A program made the position numbers and the translations under genes. From positions 28,153,118-28,217,117 of the forward strand of contig NC_090280.1 in NCBI RefSeq assembly GCF_037392515.1: a stretch of 64,000 nt of DNA. The letters run 5' to 3'. The DNA comes from Haliotis asinina (lineage: Eukaryota > Mollusca > Gastropoda > Lepetellida > Haliotidae). The notes beneath the pieces were generated by a model, which was given only the letters and a program-made list of their open reading frames with translations, was not told the origin of the DNA and searched no databases. Of the stretch, positions 11,601-23,500 are shown piece after piece (within the stretch, counting starts at the first letter, position 1; each line of letters begins with the position of its first letter).

Positions 11601-12730
11601 CACGCCGAAGACCCGGTTCCATTCACCTCTTGGGTACAATGTGTGAAGCCCATTTCTAGTGTTCCCCGTCGTGATATTGCTGGAATAATCCTAAAAGCGG
11701 CGTACATCTCAACTCACTCACTTTCAGGACGCCTCTGTGGCCAGGCGTCTGTTTGTTTGTATGTCATTAAACTCCACACTTAGCACAATTCCAGTTACAT
11801 GGCAACGATTTGAAAATCAAGTGGATGGTATCATGAGGGTCGATCTACGTATCTGGGGTACGATGACTCGCGTCAAATGAGTCAACGATCCTGACCAGTC
11901 AATTGCGTTTGACCAATTCTAACCGGCCCCTGATCTTGTGGCCGGGACATCTGCTCTAAGAGTGGAAGGTCGGATTTCGATGTCATGGCCGTACCTTAAT
12001 GACGGTACTTTTTGTTACTCTGCCTGGTGGCATTCAGGGGAAAACCAACGAGCAGTCATTTTTATCCGTTTTCAGTATACTATGAGCAATGAAGCTATGT
12101 GATTTGAAGCCCCAAAATATAACACTTTACATGCCAAAAGACAAGCTTGACATCATAAACATGTGTGTTTCGATGTTACAATTAAAAAAAGTGTTTATTT
12201 TCTGTATCCCCGATCTGTGTTTCAGGGTTGCTATGATAAAATTCTAGACGAGGTTAATAACAACAAGAAATTTGGCATCATCGGCATTGTGGTCATCATT
12301 GTCCTATTGGTCAGTATCACCTAATATGTCACGTCCTGAGATAATACTGACGTAACACCTCTTGTCCTGTGGCAATAATGACGTAACACGTCATATTATG
12401 TGGTACTACTGACGTAACACGTCATAACGTAAGATTATAAGGAAACACTTCTTATCCTGTGATAATAATGACACGCATTGTTAGGTGGTAAATATGACGT
12501 AACAAGTATTGTCCTGTGGTAATAACGACGTAACATGTGTCATTCTGAGGTCCATAAGACGTTCCTTTCTGAAGCAAATATTCACCGGGAACGGCACCGT
12601 CCGGTTTAACGGATTTCATATCATAACATATGCGTTGACGGAGTCCTGCACTTGTTGTTTTCAGGCTCTGGAAGCGGTGTTTTCTGTTGCTCTCATCAGG
12701 AGCATCAACAAGGGGGTATCCCCTGTGTAA
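5639..12730 (+). CDS. Tetraspanin B, complete seven-exon gene (281 aa)
   Basis: The coding exons are 5639-5698, 8488-8739, 9575-9649, 10333-10440, 11335-11535, 12226-12309 and 12665-12730. Every junction is GT-AG and all are phase 0. The start is the ATG at 5639, encoding MGFLSSVGQC and leading straight into the first membrane helix, which is completed in exon 2 (LLSLVLVVVGVIL). Exon 2 also holds the small extracellular loop and helix 2, ending in CCGACYK, likely palmitoylated cysteines. Exon 3 is helix 3. Exons 4-6 form the large extracellular loop with the family signature CCG (residues 168-170), CC (202-203), C215 and GC (233-234). Helix 4 spans exons 6 and 7, and the tail is short (KGVSPV). 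The layout and size are standard for a tetraspanin, a membrane-microdomain scaffold. I cannot assign it to a named vertebrate orthologue. Confidence 0.9.
6588..6745 (+). repeat. SINE family 2, partial copy
   Basis: Contains GAGCGACTAAAGGAATCGGG and then GATCACTGGATTGTCTGGTC and ATTATTTACAGACTG; it is 3' truncated. It lies in tetraspanin B intron 1. Confidence 0.7.
7839..7986 (+). repeat. SINE family 1 copy
   Basis: The B box GGTTCGATTCCCCACATGGG is intact, followed by GAAGCCTGTTTCTCG and a tail ending in ACTCACTCTC. A 133-codon ORF over this region is SINE sequence, not a gene. Confidence 0.75.
8002..8110 (-). repeat. SINE family 1, tail half
   Basis: The minus strand holds the B box, the CTGGCGTCCCCCTCCGTG block and the tail TTTAAGCGGCGTAAAAACA. 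It sits head-to-head with the + strand copy just upstream. Confidence 0.7.
8180..8275 (-). repeat. SINE family 1, head half
   Basis: The minus strand reads GGCCTAGTGGATAAAGCATT (A box) and later GGTCCGAGTTCGATTCCAC (B box), ending after TGGATACAATGTGTGA. Confidence 0.7.
8382..8425 (-). repeat. SINE family 1, head fragment
   Basis: The minus strand has only the tRNA-like A-box region, GGTAGCCTAGTGGTGAAAGC. It lies about 60 bases upstream of tetraspanin B exon 2. Confidence 0.65.
8740..9330 (+). repeat. Degenerate minisatellite starting at the tetraspanin B exon 2 splice donor
   Basis: Near-perfect 22-base units (TACATCCTTCTGTTGATGGG) run from 8745 to about 8842. They then decay into irregular blocks built on GATCCTTCTG up to about 9330. 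The array begins inside the first bases of the intron. A 162-codon antisense ORF here is an artefact of the repeat. Confidence 0.8.
9789..10065. repeat. TG-rich low-complexity block
   Basis: Interrupted (TG)n, (TGCG)n and (TGTA)n runs lie in tetraspanin B intron 3. Cysteine/valine-rich ORFs across it are repeat translations. Confidence 0.9.
10183..10236 (+). repeat. LINE-type 3' tail
   Basis: TAGACGCTATATAAGTGAA followed by (TTATCA)n is the typical 3' end of a non-LTR retrotransposon. No coding part remains. Confidence 0.5.
10594..10742 (+). repeat. SINE family 1 copy
   Basis: The head GGTGGGGTGGCCTTGTGATT, the B box CGGGTTCGAATCC and the tail GATATTGCTGGAACATTAC are all recognisable. Confidence 0.75.
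10860..11270. repeat. C/T-rich low-complexity tract
   Basis: Irregular repeats of CTCCCACTTCACCC fill the end of tetraspanin B intron 4, just before the exon 5 acceptor. This is effectively a greatly extended polypyrimidine tract. Open frames through it are compositional. Confidence 0.85.
11564..11731 (+). repeat. SINE family 1 copy
   Basis: Full length: a head with AACCTGGTGGTTTAAAGCG, then ACGCCGAAGACCCGGTTCC, GAAGCCCATTTCTAGTG and a tail ending in CACTCACTT. It lies 30 bases after the tetraspanin B exon 5 donor. Confidence 0.8.
11772..11930 (-). repeat. SINE family 2, strongly decayed copy
   Basis: Only scattered family 2 blocks survive on the minus strand (CATGTAACTGGAATTGTGC, GATTTTCAAATCG). 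Confidence 0.4.
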
Positions 12731-12814
12731 CATGTAAGTGTCATGAGACGTTAATAATTATGTTTACATGATCGCTGCGTGGCTTGGACTAAACCATGTG
12801 TTTGACTGAGCGCT

Positions 12815-13025
12815 AGCTTTTACGCCTCATTCAGCAATCAGTATTTCTGCAATATGACGGCTGTCTGAAAATAAGCAATCAAGTGATCAATAGCATGAGC
12901 GTCGCCCTATGCAAATGGTATATATGGTGTGTCAACTACGTCAGCGAGCCTAATCCTCATCCCTTTTGTCGCCTCTTACGACTAGCATCGGTTATTGAGG
13001 ACCAGTACTAACCTGGATCTTAGTA
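12815..13025 (-). repeat. SINE family 2 copy
   Basis: The minus strand has GTAAGAGGCGACAAAAGGG, a TGACGTAGTTGACACACC block, GATCACTTGATTG and a tail with GCAGAAATACTGATTGCTG. It is diverged and lies just downstream of tetraspanin B. Confidence 0.6.
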
Positions 13026-14816
13026 ACATACGGGAGTCAGTCTGCTTTAAAGAATGTAGAAAATACGCAAAATGTACAACCAATGTCACACACTATCAAA
13101 CACTGTAGCTCCCAAGATATCAAAATGTGTATATCGGTATACAGGTACCAGATCCGCAATATAATGCAATATGATGCATTTGCCAACACACAGTTCTATT
13201 ATCCATATTATATATTTCGTTTCAGGTTTGTCGGGCGGGGGTGAGGGCACGTGCACATAAATGTATACATATTTCATTTATTAACAAGATTGTCATAGAC
13301 TTCGATCTTCACGGCAAATCCCCAGTTACTGATCTGACGAAATCAGTTGCCGTATGACTTTGTAATAGGTCTACATATTACAGATGAGGCTCTGTTAATA
13401 CACAGTTTGTGTGGAAGAACCACGGATTTTCAGTCAGCCTGTGGGGATCACATATAAAGTGTGTCTCAAGTATGTCTTACATTGTTTACATGTTAAGGCT
13501 TCCTGTTGAAAAACTATTTTCCTTATAAACTGAAGCACAAAAGAAAGGTCTCACCTGGTGTTTTGTGTACATTTTTATCCAAACGATGAACTTATTTTGG
13601 CCGGTTTTCTCCAATTTCTTATAAACACACGGTGTGTACTTTCTTTTGTAAGTCGGTTTATTTTTACCGTCCCTTCTGAAACCATCTCCTTTGAAAATGT
13701 GGAAACACAACTGTTGAAAAAGAATGAGCGAATGTTATTTAACGCCAATATTCAGCCATAATTTGACGGCCTGCACAATGCCTGAAACAGGAAACCAGAT
13801 TGATACAGCCATGCCATTTTGGTACAGTGACATCCAAAAAACAAAGTCAAACAGTTTGGCCACCCGATCCACTTTAATATCCAAGACGATGGGGTAGCGT
13901 ACTGTACATGTTTAAAGGGTTCGCCTACCATCAAGTTGAACATCCAACATGAACGTGTAAACTGTACAAGATGTTTTATGGATTAAAGGTTTTTTATTCT
14001 TTCTAACATAGCGTTTCAGGGTCATTACAGATCCCTTTATCTGTAAATTGTATGTGTTGAACCGAATGAATGGACACCTGTTTATCTAAACTGACGTACG
14101 AAAGTAAGTTCACGTCAGACTTTTTGGGGCTTCCATCCAAAACAGCAACGTAAATAGTTTGGTAACTGTTTTTTGATTGTGTCTCACAAAGATAGTGTTC
14201 GTGCTGCCAAAACACCACAGACATCGTTGGTTATTGGAACGTTGCCAGCGTCTCTCACTCATCGACAGACATAGAATTCAGTCGATGCTGTCGGATTATT
14301 GACTTGTGGGGCATCATCAAACACGTTTCAACATATTTACATTTTTTGTGGGAAAATAATCCCAAATAACTTTCTTTTGCATGTATACTACAAACCAAAA
14401 GTATGGGAACACCCTGAAATCATACATAAACTGTATAGTGATGAGGGCATTTACACTCTAAGGTACATGCAACTTATTTGTTTGCTTAATGAACACCGAA
14501 AACAGGTTGAAACATGCAGTGAAGCAACCAGTGCAATATTTGTTGAGTTTGAAAACATTGGCAAAAACATGGGTGGTTAACACACCAGCGTCAAATATCA
14601 AAATCACCAGAATCAGTGTTTCAGAATCCTTGGGTTTCACTGTTTTTGAAATAAATTTTCATTTCACTCAAACTCAACGGATATTGAATCCGGTGCTTCA
14701 CTGCAAGCTCTAACATGTCGCTTAAAGTGTTCATTAAGCACAAAAAGTTGCATTGCGTATTTCACATATCCCATACGCAGGCTTCTGTGTGCTAGTAAAT
14801 ACTAATATATTACCGA

Positions 14817-15402
14817 CCGGACAAAATCCACCCGGACAAAATCCACCACAAAATTGCCACCCTGACAAAATCCACCTCTTCTTAACAGATTAATGGACAA
14901 AATCCACCCTTCTGAAATTGCTGCTGTCAAAAGTTTTAGAGCGTCCTGATCTTTTATCAAGATGTTTTTCTCAAGCATTGCAAGCATTGTTTTGATAGCA
15001 TGTACGTTCCTGGATGTTGTTTCAAACATTAAAGGTTTCTGCATTTCTGACATTTTGATCACTGAATGGCCTACCTAAAAGACACCGTCTCCGAGGACCT
15101 TGAGCCACTCGCTGACTACTTCGACAAGACTTACGTCACAGGCACCTACCGTCAGATTCGCCACCCAGGACAGTCGTTACTGCGTCAAGCCGCGTCAAGC
15201 CGATGTATCCTCCACAAGTTTGGAACGTCCACGAGATCACTCTTGAGGGTGGTTCTCGAACAAACAATGTGTGAAAGGCTTGTAACCACGCGTTTAAGAA
15301 ACCGATAAGACATTCCAACCCCCTGGGTAGAGACTCATCGACTAGGATTTTGTCCTAGGTTGCAATTTTAGGGTAGATTTTGTCCAGGTGGATTTTGTCC
15401 GG
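14817..15402 (+). mobile_element. MULE-like DNA transposon, internally deleted, with inverted repeats
   Basis: The ends are about 42-base imperfect inverted repeats. The left end reads CCGGACAAAATCCACCCGG and the right end reads GGTGGATTTTGTCCGG, each built from tandem GGACAAAATCCACC modules. Between them is a decayed transposase fragment (15066-15345). No clear target-site duplication was identified by eye. Confidence 0.65.
15066..15345 (+). pseudogene. MULE-type transposase C-terminal fragment, broken
   Basis: Frame 1 gives MAYLKDTVSEDLEPLADYF and continues DKTYVTGTYRQI. After a frameshift, another frame gives PPQVWNVHEITLEGG followed by SRTNNV, then an in-frame TGA and NHAFKK. The combination of VWNVHE, a glycine-rich turn and RTNN is what I recognise from the C-terminal part of MULE transposases found with FLYWCH domains in metazoans. 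The frameshift and stop show that it is dead. Confidence 0.6.
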
Positions 15403-15748
15403 ACTTTGTCCTGGATTCGCACAAGACACGCCCACTGCTGGAGTTGTCTCACTACAGTTCGATAAATCTTCTACTTTACAAGTCGGTTCTCGTTTCAGTG
15501 TATGTTCTGTGCAAAATACAGAAAAATCTTTATGAACTGTAATCCTGTTTTTTTTCCCTGTGCTTTTTGTCAAATAGTTGACACTTGACTGTTACACTCA
15601 ACTAAAGTGATGTCGGAAATTGTATTATAATTGACGAATTACCATGGAAACCGACATGACAAACATTTAGTTAAACATTGCACAACATAAAAGTATAAAA
15701 GTACTTGAAATATTAGACATATACAGGAGAAGTGTACGTTAGACATTA

Positions 15749-15925
15749 ACAGACATATACTGTTAGTAGACATTATGTGAAACAACAGACATATACTGTT
15801 AGTAGACATTATGTGAAACAACAGACATATACTGTTAGTAGACATTATGTGAAACAACAGACATATACTGTTAGTAGAAATTATGTGAAACATTAGACAT
15901 ATGCTGTTAGTAGAAATTATGTAAA
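15749..15925 (+). repeat. 36-bp tandem repeat (about 5 copies)
   Basis: Units begin at 15749, 15785 and 15821 with exactly 36-base spacing (ACAGACATATACTGTTAGTA core), and two more diverged units follow. Because 36 is a multiple of 3, an antisense ORF stays open across it. Confidence 0.9.
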
Positions 15926-16477
15926 ACGTTCTACGATGTACATATGACTGAGTGTGTACGTAGTGAAAACTGTATTCTGTCGGTTTCCACATTTTTTCAC
16001 ATGATTAACTAAAGATATTAGGATTATTGGGCTGATTTGTTTGCGTGTTGTGCAAATTCGGCTTTTCCAGTGTAATGAAACGTAGTTCCAACACTTCGTA
16101 TCACTGACAAACAAACTATGTCACAGTTAACATTTTGTCTTACAATGAGAAGCGTGCCATGTATCATCATTTCATCATCCGTTGTCCGTCAAGTGAGACC
16201 AGTATCTCTGTATAAAGTTATAAAAAATCTGCGTGGTTTCCTCGAAAATTGTTTTCCTCGAAAATAGAAACATGCATATAGTGATACTCATCTAGCTCAG
16301 ACATGAGACAATAATATATTCCTGATGGTAAAGCATCCAAATGCATTATCCCTACTGCTATAAGTTACTGATAGACTGGTATAAATATGATTACACGATG
16401 CCATTTAGAAAGTGGTCAAATGCAACATATGTCATATTTGGGATTTCACTTTCTTAGTAAAGTACAAATTCTAGTAC

Positions 16478-16530
16478 TATTTTCGGTTGAGTCCCATCCG
16501 GGATTCGAACCCGCACCCTCAGAGTCAGGC
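16478..16530 (-). repeat. tRNA-related SINE fragment
   Basis: The minus strand reads GTGCGGGTTCGAATCCCGGA, a perfect B-box/T-arm, followed by TGGGACTCAACCG. There is no complete cloverleaf, so I treat it as SINE-derived rather than a tRNA gene. Confidence 0.4.
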
Positions 16531-16820
16531 ACCTAATATGTACTGTTCCGAATATTTACAGAAATAATGTTCAGCGGTCAACATGAATGCCATGCATTAG
16601 AAGAGAATACCCTTTTGGGTTATGTATAAAATCAAACATTAGCATATAAAGGCATACAGGCTACTCGCTTATTATTTCTTAGCTGTTTTAATCAAAAACG
16701 GGAATTGCAGAATAGCTGTGAATGTCCACAGTGCTCGAAGAAGGTATAATTTATACTGGTATGTAGAAACGTTCACTTCACGTTTTATGTGGTTGTCTCC
16801 CCTGCCCATTGACATGCGCT

Positions 16821-16835
16821 GTGGTCCCTGGCAAC
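16821..16835 (+). promoter_or_regulatory. X-box-like RFX site in the CFAP44 promoter
   Basis: GTGGTCCCTGGCAAC lies 16-30 bases upstream of the CFAP44 ATG. The right half (GGCAAC) matches the RFX X-box half-site perfectly. The left half departs from GTNRCC by one extra base. RFX factors drive ciliary genes in animals, so position and gene function both fit. The assignment is by motif only. Confidence 0.5.
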
Positions 16836-16850
16836 CGACATCACATCGCG

Positions 16851-19800
16851 ATGGACGGGGAAGAGGAACAAGCTATTTCTGCAGGAGATACGAATAATGG
16901 TAATATTGTACAGCTTATGCACTATAAATTATATGTTATGTCGTTTCTATTGCCAATGTTGGTGGTAATCATCTGGCGTTTGTGCTGATTATTGATGAGT
17001 ACAATGCCGAAAATATTTCATGATTGTTTATGTTCTATTTTCGATCACACACAACACCTGTCCGTACGTAAATTTCACTTATGCTGTCTGAAATGATGTA
17101 TCATCTGAAAATATATTTCAGTGTCAAATAACTAACCACCACCTATTAACTTAACTCAGGCTATGGCAAGTTGTCTTTAACTTTTATGCACACTCTTAAC
17201 TCAAACAGGCAAGTGGTTGTCAGTGAGTCAGAAATGTATCAAGTCCACCTAAATAAACAAATATAAAAAATACTGAGTATAACTGAAACAAATCTAATTA
17301 TGAGTAATTCTGCAAAAGACAGTTCAGGTATGATGGTAGAAATATTGTATGCGTTTTGCCTGATTCATGTCATGTGAGCATTGCATAGCATATTAAAAAG
17401 CCAGAGCACACCATCTAGCAGCACACCATTAAGTAGCGCTGATTTTGATCATATCCTGTAAAAATATTGGCTGTGTTTTTTTTTATCAGTTTAATATTTT
17501 ATGGTTGGTGCAAGCAGGAAACCTTTACATTGAAAGTATTGTGATTTGATGTGACACATAATAGTAGGCTGCCAAGTCCCTGTCTGATATCCCTACAGTT
17601 CTATGACTGTTAAAGAAAAAGACTATTATCCCACTTGTATCAACATCATTCTGTTGGCACAAAACTTATTATATGATGATAATATTTGTGGGGCTATTAT
17701 GAAATAGCTCTAGCTGTTGGAGGCACATGTGCTTTTCCTGGGAGCTGTTACAGTACATCATAGTGCAGGAATTCCTAGATGACATTTCTTCCATTACAAA
17801 GATTGGGATATGGAGGCATTCTGTAACAACTTAACATGGTTGTTGGATATTTTATGATTGTATAATTTTTCACGTATGAAATAACCAAATATCTGCAAAA
17901 TTACAAATATTGTGTAAATGGCTTTGCACTAACCAACAGCTTATGTTATACTTGAATCTCATATTTTCAAAATATTGCTGTTAATCCAAATTAATCAGTG
18001 TTCTCTATTATTAAAATTAACATAACTAGATAATCTACTAAACATGCTTTTATAGAATTAGTTTTAGAACTATGATGATAACGCAAGATTTTTGAGTGTA
18101 TTCATGACCCACTTCAGCTACCCCTGATGAGTCTAGATCCACCCCCACAGTGGGGAGGAAATCACGTAATCTGAAGGAAGCCACCATCCATCTGAAGGAG
18201 GAAGCGTTGCGGAGATACAGGCTGAAGCATGGACATGATCCCCCTGTTGATGCTGACCTCGACCGAGAAAGTCCACATCCACAAGAGGCCGGTGAAACCA
18301 AGGATGGAGGAGATGCTGATATTGACAGAGGCAAGTCTCTGGAGCTGACAGCTGAGGCAGATGTTGAGATGAAGAAGTCTACAAATGAAGATGCCGATGC
18401 TAGTAATTTGAACGTGAAACAGAGAGAAGCCACACAGTCCCCAAGTCAACATGCAGGACTTGATGAAGGGGTTACTGGAAGTGTTGTAGAATCTGGCTTA
18501 GGTACTGGAACCAATAACCAAGGTGATATAAAAGATAAATCAGTATCAAATCTAATGGAGGAAGAGGATGCAAGCAAACCAGTTGACTCTGAGGTAGCCA
18601 TGTCTGAGGATCACAAAGACACTAATTCAGCAACTGGAACAAACACAGCAAAGGCAGATGACCTGGAATCAAGTCAGTCGGGTGTCATGGCAGCTGTAGA
18701 TAGCGCAGCTGTAGCTGAAGACTATGGGACAGGGAAAGCTGTTGATAACAGTTCCCCACCAGCTGAACCTCAGTCATTAGGTATATAGTGTGTGATCCAC
18801 CCTCACTCTGTCTCCACGATTCTGGCTGCCCCGTGTTGGCAGTTCCAACAACTCTTTGAACCTCAACCAATGATATGTTGATGATTTGCATGAATAATTA
18901 TCATAATCCTCTTTTGTATGTTGGTAATGGTTTCTTTGCTATGTTTGTTTGATGAATGTGTTGGTGATTTGCATGTTTCATCCCATATTAATCCTCCTCT
19001 GTATACTGTTATAATTTGTTCACAGTGTGACATTTCACTCATTCTGCAGTTCTAATCTGTATATCTAACATCCATGTACCCACAGAGTGATTAACATTGC
19101 TCTCCCACTGAGTTTGTGTCTTGGAACAGTTCTATTGTACTAGTTTTATTACACTGATCTATGCTTTCAATAGCAGTCCAATAGTGTGAACCCCTAAGTT
19201 GAGTAAAGTTTATGGTAAAATTGGCTATGTCAATTGTTTTATTATGAGGAATTTGAAGTTTTGAGTATACTCCTTCATTGGGGAATGATAAAAAATGACA
19301 TAAATACATAACAATACACATTGGCAAGAATTTATTGATGTCAACTTCTATGATGTTAAGAGTATATTCTCACTCCTTCATCAGGTGATGTTCAATGCTG
19401 TGCAGCCCTCATGATGTAGAAGACATCCATAAATTCTCTCCATTACATGCATCACATATAAATGCTGTTCATTTACTTTTTACAATAGATATTCTCTGAA
19501 TAACATCAAGTTCTCGTTTGTAGACTCAATCTTGTTTAGGGCCAAATTACAATAGACAAATTTATATTTGTAGTGAAACTTTCACATGTAGTTAGTTTTG
19601 TGAGAGTTTTACGTCATAATTTTTATCTTTACTTCATAATGAATCCTATTAAATCAGGACTGATACTACACCCTAAGTGAGGGTATAAGAAATCAGTAAT
19701 TTTATTAAAAGTGAGAATTCATGGGTGAATATATACGTAAAATTTTGCCTCTATGTGCAACACTTCTAAATGCCATTCAGACAGTAATTCTATTGCCACT

Positions 19801-20454
19801 TAGAGAACATTATATCCCATTGGTGCTTGTTGTGTTACAGCAAGATACTGTTCTGTACCCCCCACTAGTTTTGGTATTCTAATTATGTTGTAAAAATGTA
19901 GTCTTACAGAATCAGCAGGTAATGAGAGTTACATGTGATGATTCATATGTATATAAAATTCAGTAGTAACATGTTTTTAGATTTAGGAACAGTATTGACT
20001 CCAGTGTTTAGGATATGCATATTTCTGATAACTTTTAGAAACCCCCCAAAGTGGATTGGTTCTTAATGTATTTTGATGTTGAAAAGACATATCTTAAAAA
20101 CTGTTTGACAATAATGAAAAAAGAATAAGTTGAAAATTAGTAACAGTGAACGTAAGATGAGACGTGTTTGGTCAGTTTTACTTTTTAATTACACATAGTA
20201 AATAACTGGAAGGTAGATTAAACTTTCATTTTTGTGCCTGTCTGTTTTCTGTCAGTATCTTTTGCAGCCCCACATAATAGTTGAGATGCATAAAACATTT
20301 TTCACGTCTGATATGAATTTACCAATATTGAAATGAGCTATGTACGCTTTCTCATAATAGAGCCATGCATGTAACCCAGTCATACATATACAGATGCTCA
20401 AGAACTGCTGTATTCTGTAACTGTGGACACTTGTAGATATATAGAGTACTTCAC

Positions 20455-20502
<48 letters not shown>

Positions 20503-23500
20503 CTCTAATCTCCAGTAATTGTCCTTATGTATGAAGATCACTAATAGAATCACTGACAGATTAATCCATGTATAGTGGCAAACAAAGATATGTTGGACTG
20601 GCGCAGAGAATGCGTTTATGAGAAGCTGGTGATTTGGTTTGTGAAAAAGCAGGTGCAGGCCAGCACATGCATGGTGCATGATAATGAAATTGATTCTGCG
20701 TGTTAGCTGTATACGCCTTGCTCGTGAGACTCTCATGGTTGGTGTAGCTAGTTAGTAACATTATACACTGTGGCCCCTTTGCACACAGTGACAAGTTCCA
20801 GTAGGTGGCACACGTACATGCTAGTACAGGTCAGTTGTCAGGTCGGTGCTCAACTTATCCTTGTTTGCCAGTAGCTGTGTGTGAATCTCTAACTCAACCA
20901 TATATACTTGTATATCCATGTACTTCTGTAACAGTGTTACTCAGTGTAACAGCACCATCAGAAACATCATTGTAACAGCGTAACAATCCATCATGTTGTA
21001 AGTGTAACTTGCCATCATGTGATGTGTGTTTTAGTGTAGTATTAATTGTTGATTGTTCTACCGTGACCAATGTGTTTTATGTTTCACTAACATTCATAAG
21101 CAAGTCTCTTGTGTGTGATGAGAGCTTTCAACAGAGAGATATTATGTAATATGGTTGTGTGTTTTCAGAAACTGGTCAAGGCGAGATAACTCAAGACACA
21201 GGCGAAGCCCCAGTTGAAGGTATGGCTAACCTACCCTACTTGAAATGTCATTTTCATTATAAAAAATTTCAGAGTTTTCATTATTTGTTATTTATTCAAA
21301 TTTGAATACAGCCCACACTTGACATATTTTTTTATTTACATTTAGATGTAAAATTGTGGTGTTTCACCTCCTGACATTCTGTGTGTTATATATCTAGTGT
21401 CTGAGCAAGGTGCCAACACCAGTCGACCCCCGAGTGGGTTGGGAACACAAGCAGGTGAAAATATCACTATATAGCCTAGCCTTTAGACTAGTTACCATGG
21501 TATATAACATATATAAACTATATATACTATTTTCTTCTTCCCTCTATCTCAAACTCTCTGAAAATATTATATAGCTTAGCCTTTCTTCTACTTACCACCA
21601 GATATAACGTGTACATGATTTTTCTCTCCCACTCTCTGTGTCTCTCTCTAAAAATATCGTTAACCAACCCTATCATTTGGTTACCACTGTACAGAACATA
21701 TATATGCTTATTCACTCTCTCCCACTCTTTCTTTCTCTCCACCCTTTCCTTCCTCCCTCTTCCTGTATTATTAGTGCAGGAATTCAGTATGTCTTGCCTG
21801 ACACACTCTGAAAGCAGATTTTGCATTGTTGACTTAATGCTGACAATGGTTGCAACATCTCTGAAATAGAATAAGACTGAAATTGCATAAACAGGCAGAT
21901 ACATTAGCTGAGTTGGTTGTTTAAGGTGATACAGATATGTAGTCCAGGTGTTGTTCAACTACAGTTGAACCCCGTTTATCTGGATGTTTTGGTTTCACTT
22001 GAAAATCGTCTGGATAGCAAGACATCTGGTTAAATTTCAATGGAAATCTATGGGGATGATTTGAAAATTTGCCATCTGGGTGTGGAAGCCGGGGGTCTGG
22101 TTAAGTGTGTACAATTAATGAATGTAAGTTTCATTTCACATAAAAATCGTCTGGAAGGCGGGGTTTCCAGATACGTGGGGTCTGAGTAAATGGGGGTTCG
22201 ATGGTATCTATTTTGCATTATATTACTTTGCACATAGATGTTGCTTTCTGAGTGGCTGAATGTTCTTTTGTTATTTTCAAGTGAGTAACATTTCTGTGTA
22301 CCCCGCTAGGAATGTGAAACTTATTTGGTACTTCGTGGTAGTATGAATAACATTGAATCATGTATGGTGAATGCAAATTAATGATGTTTGAAAGAGTGAT
22401 AATTCAATATCTGCTTTTCTTGCCATCTGCAAAATCTAGTAATGGCAACAGAAAGATTTATACTCATGTTTCAAACAATTCCAAGTTAACATTGCGGTGT
22501 TCAGTTAGATAAATATGTTGTTCACTTGTCCCTCAGGGTCCATGGGTTGATGTACCATTCAGGCTCAGAGAACATAAACAAACATCAAGGGTACATCAAC
22601 CCTGGATGTCCTCCTCGTGACCATGATGTATCCATAACTAGTTTCACACAGTACAGAACAGTATCAGAATACATATAAGTCTTGTAATGGGAAACATTTT
22701 CAATTGATCTTGTGCACAATCACATCTGAGTTCTGACAGTGGCCAGTGGCCCCTTCATGGCTGCTAGTGGTTAAAGCATTTGCTGGTCATGGCAATGACC
22801 CGGGTTCGATTCCCAACATGGGTATAGATGTGTAAAGCCCATTTCTGGAATTTCTCGCTTGATGTGCTGGAATATTGCCAAAAGCACTGTGGGTTCGATT
22901 CCCAACATGGGTATATATGTGTAAAGCCCATTTCTGGAATTTCTTGCTTGATGTGCTGGAATATTGCCAAAAGCACTGTGGGTACAACTAAACCCACTAA
23001 TTGATGGCTGCTTACAGTAGGATGCTGGCAAGGATCACCACATTAACTCATTAAGGCGGAGAGCCACGTATGGGCGGCAAATTAATTAACTTCTCACAGC
23101 GAGAACCGCGTATTGGGGGTGATAAAAAGCACCTCTTATTCAGCGAGAGCCGCGTATTGGGGGTTATAAAAAGCACCTCTCCTTCAGCGAGAGACTCGCA
23201 TATGCAATTTACATTTTAAATTTGTACTGTACCTATAATTTCAATCAATTTAGCAGTAATGATCAAAGATTAACTTTTCTTACGAGAGAGGTTACTTTCT
23301 GTGTTAATCAGAAGAACTGTTAATGTGTTTTGATAACAATTGCTTGCAATGTCGGGGGCTTATACAGGCAAATGAACACATGTCTGAGAGAAAGGGGATT
23401 ATGAGATGTTGTTACAGGAGGTAAGTGTTTGTTTCTCGTCACTGGGAGTGAATACTAAGATACTATGTTTGCACATTGATTGAATTAACGGTGACAAGGT

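Larger units (their letters stand above)
12731..16850. other. Intergenic region between tetraspanin B and CFAP44
   Basis: It contains a decayed family 2 SINE, a MULE-like transposon remnant, a 36-bp tandem repeat and a tRNA-like SINE fragment. The remainder (13026-14816) shows no spliced or long ORF and no RNA gene that I can recognise. Confidence 0.6.

Noticed and set aside
13729-13775. Possible further SINE tail on the minus strand
   Set aside because: The match (TATGGCTGAATATTGGCGTTA) is short and has no head or body, so it is too weak to annotate.
14380-14760. Tc1/mariner-like terminal motif (ACCAAAAGTATGGGAACACC)
   Set aside because: It resembles a Tc1-type end, but I could not find the matching inverted end or a transposase fragment nearby, so I do not call an element.
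16478-16530. Possible tRNA gene on the minus strand
   Set aside because: Only the T-arm/B-box is recognisable; no acceptor or anticodon stem can be folded. The other tRNA-like heads in the window are likewise parts of SINEs.
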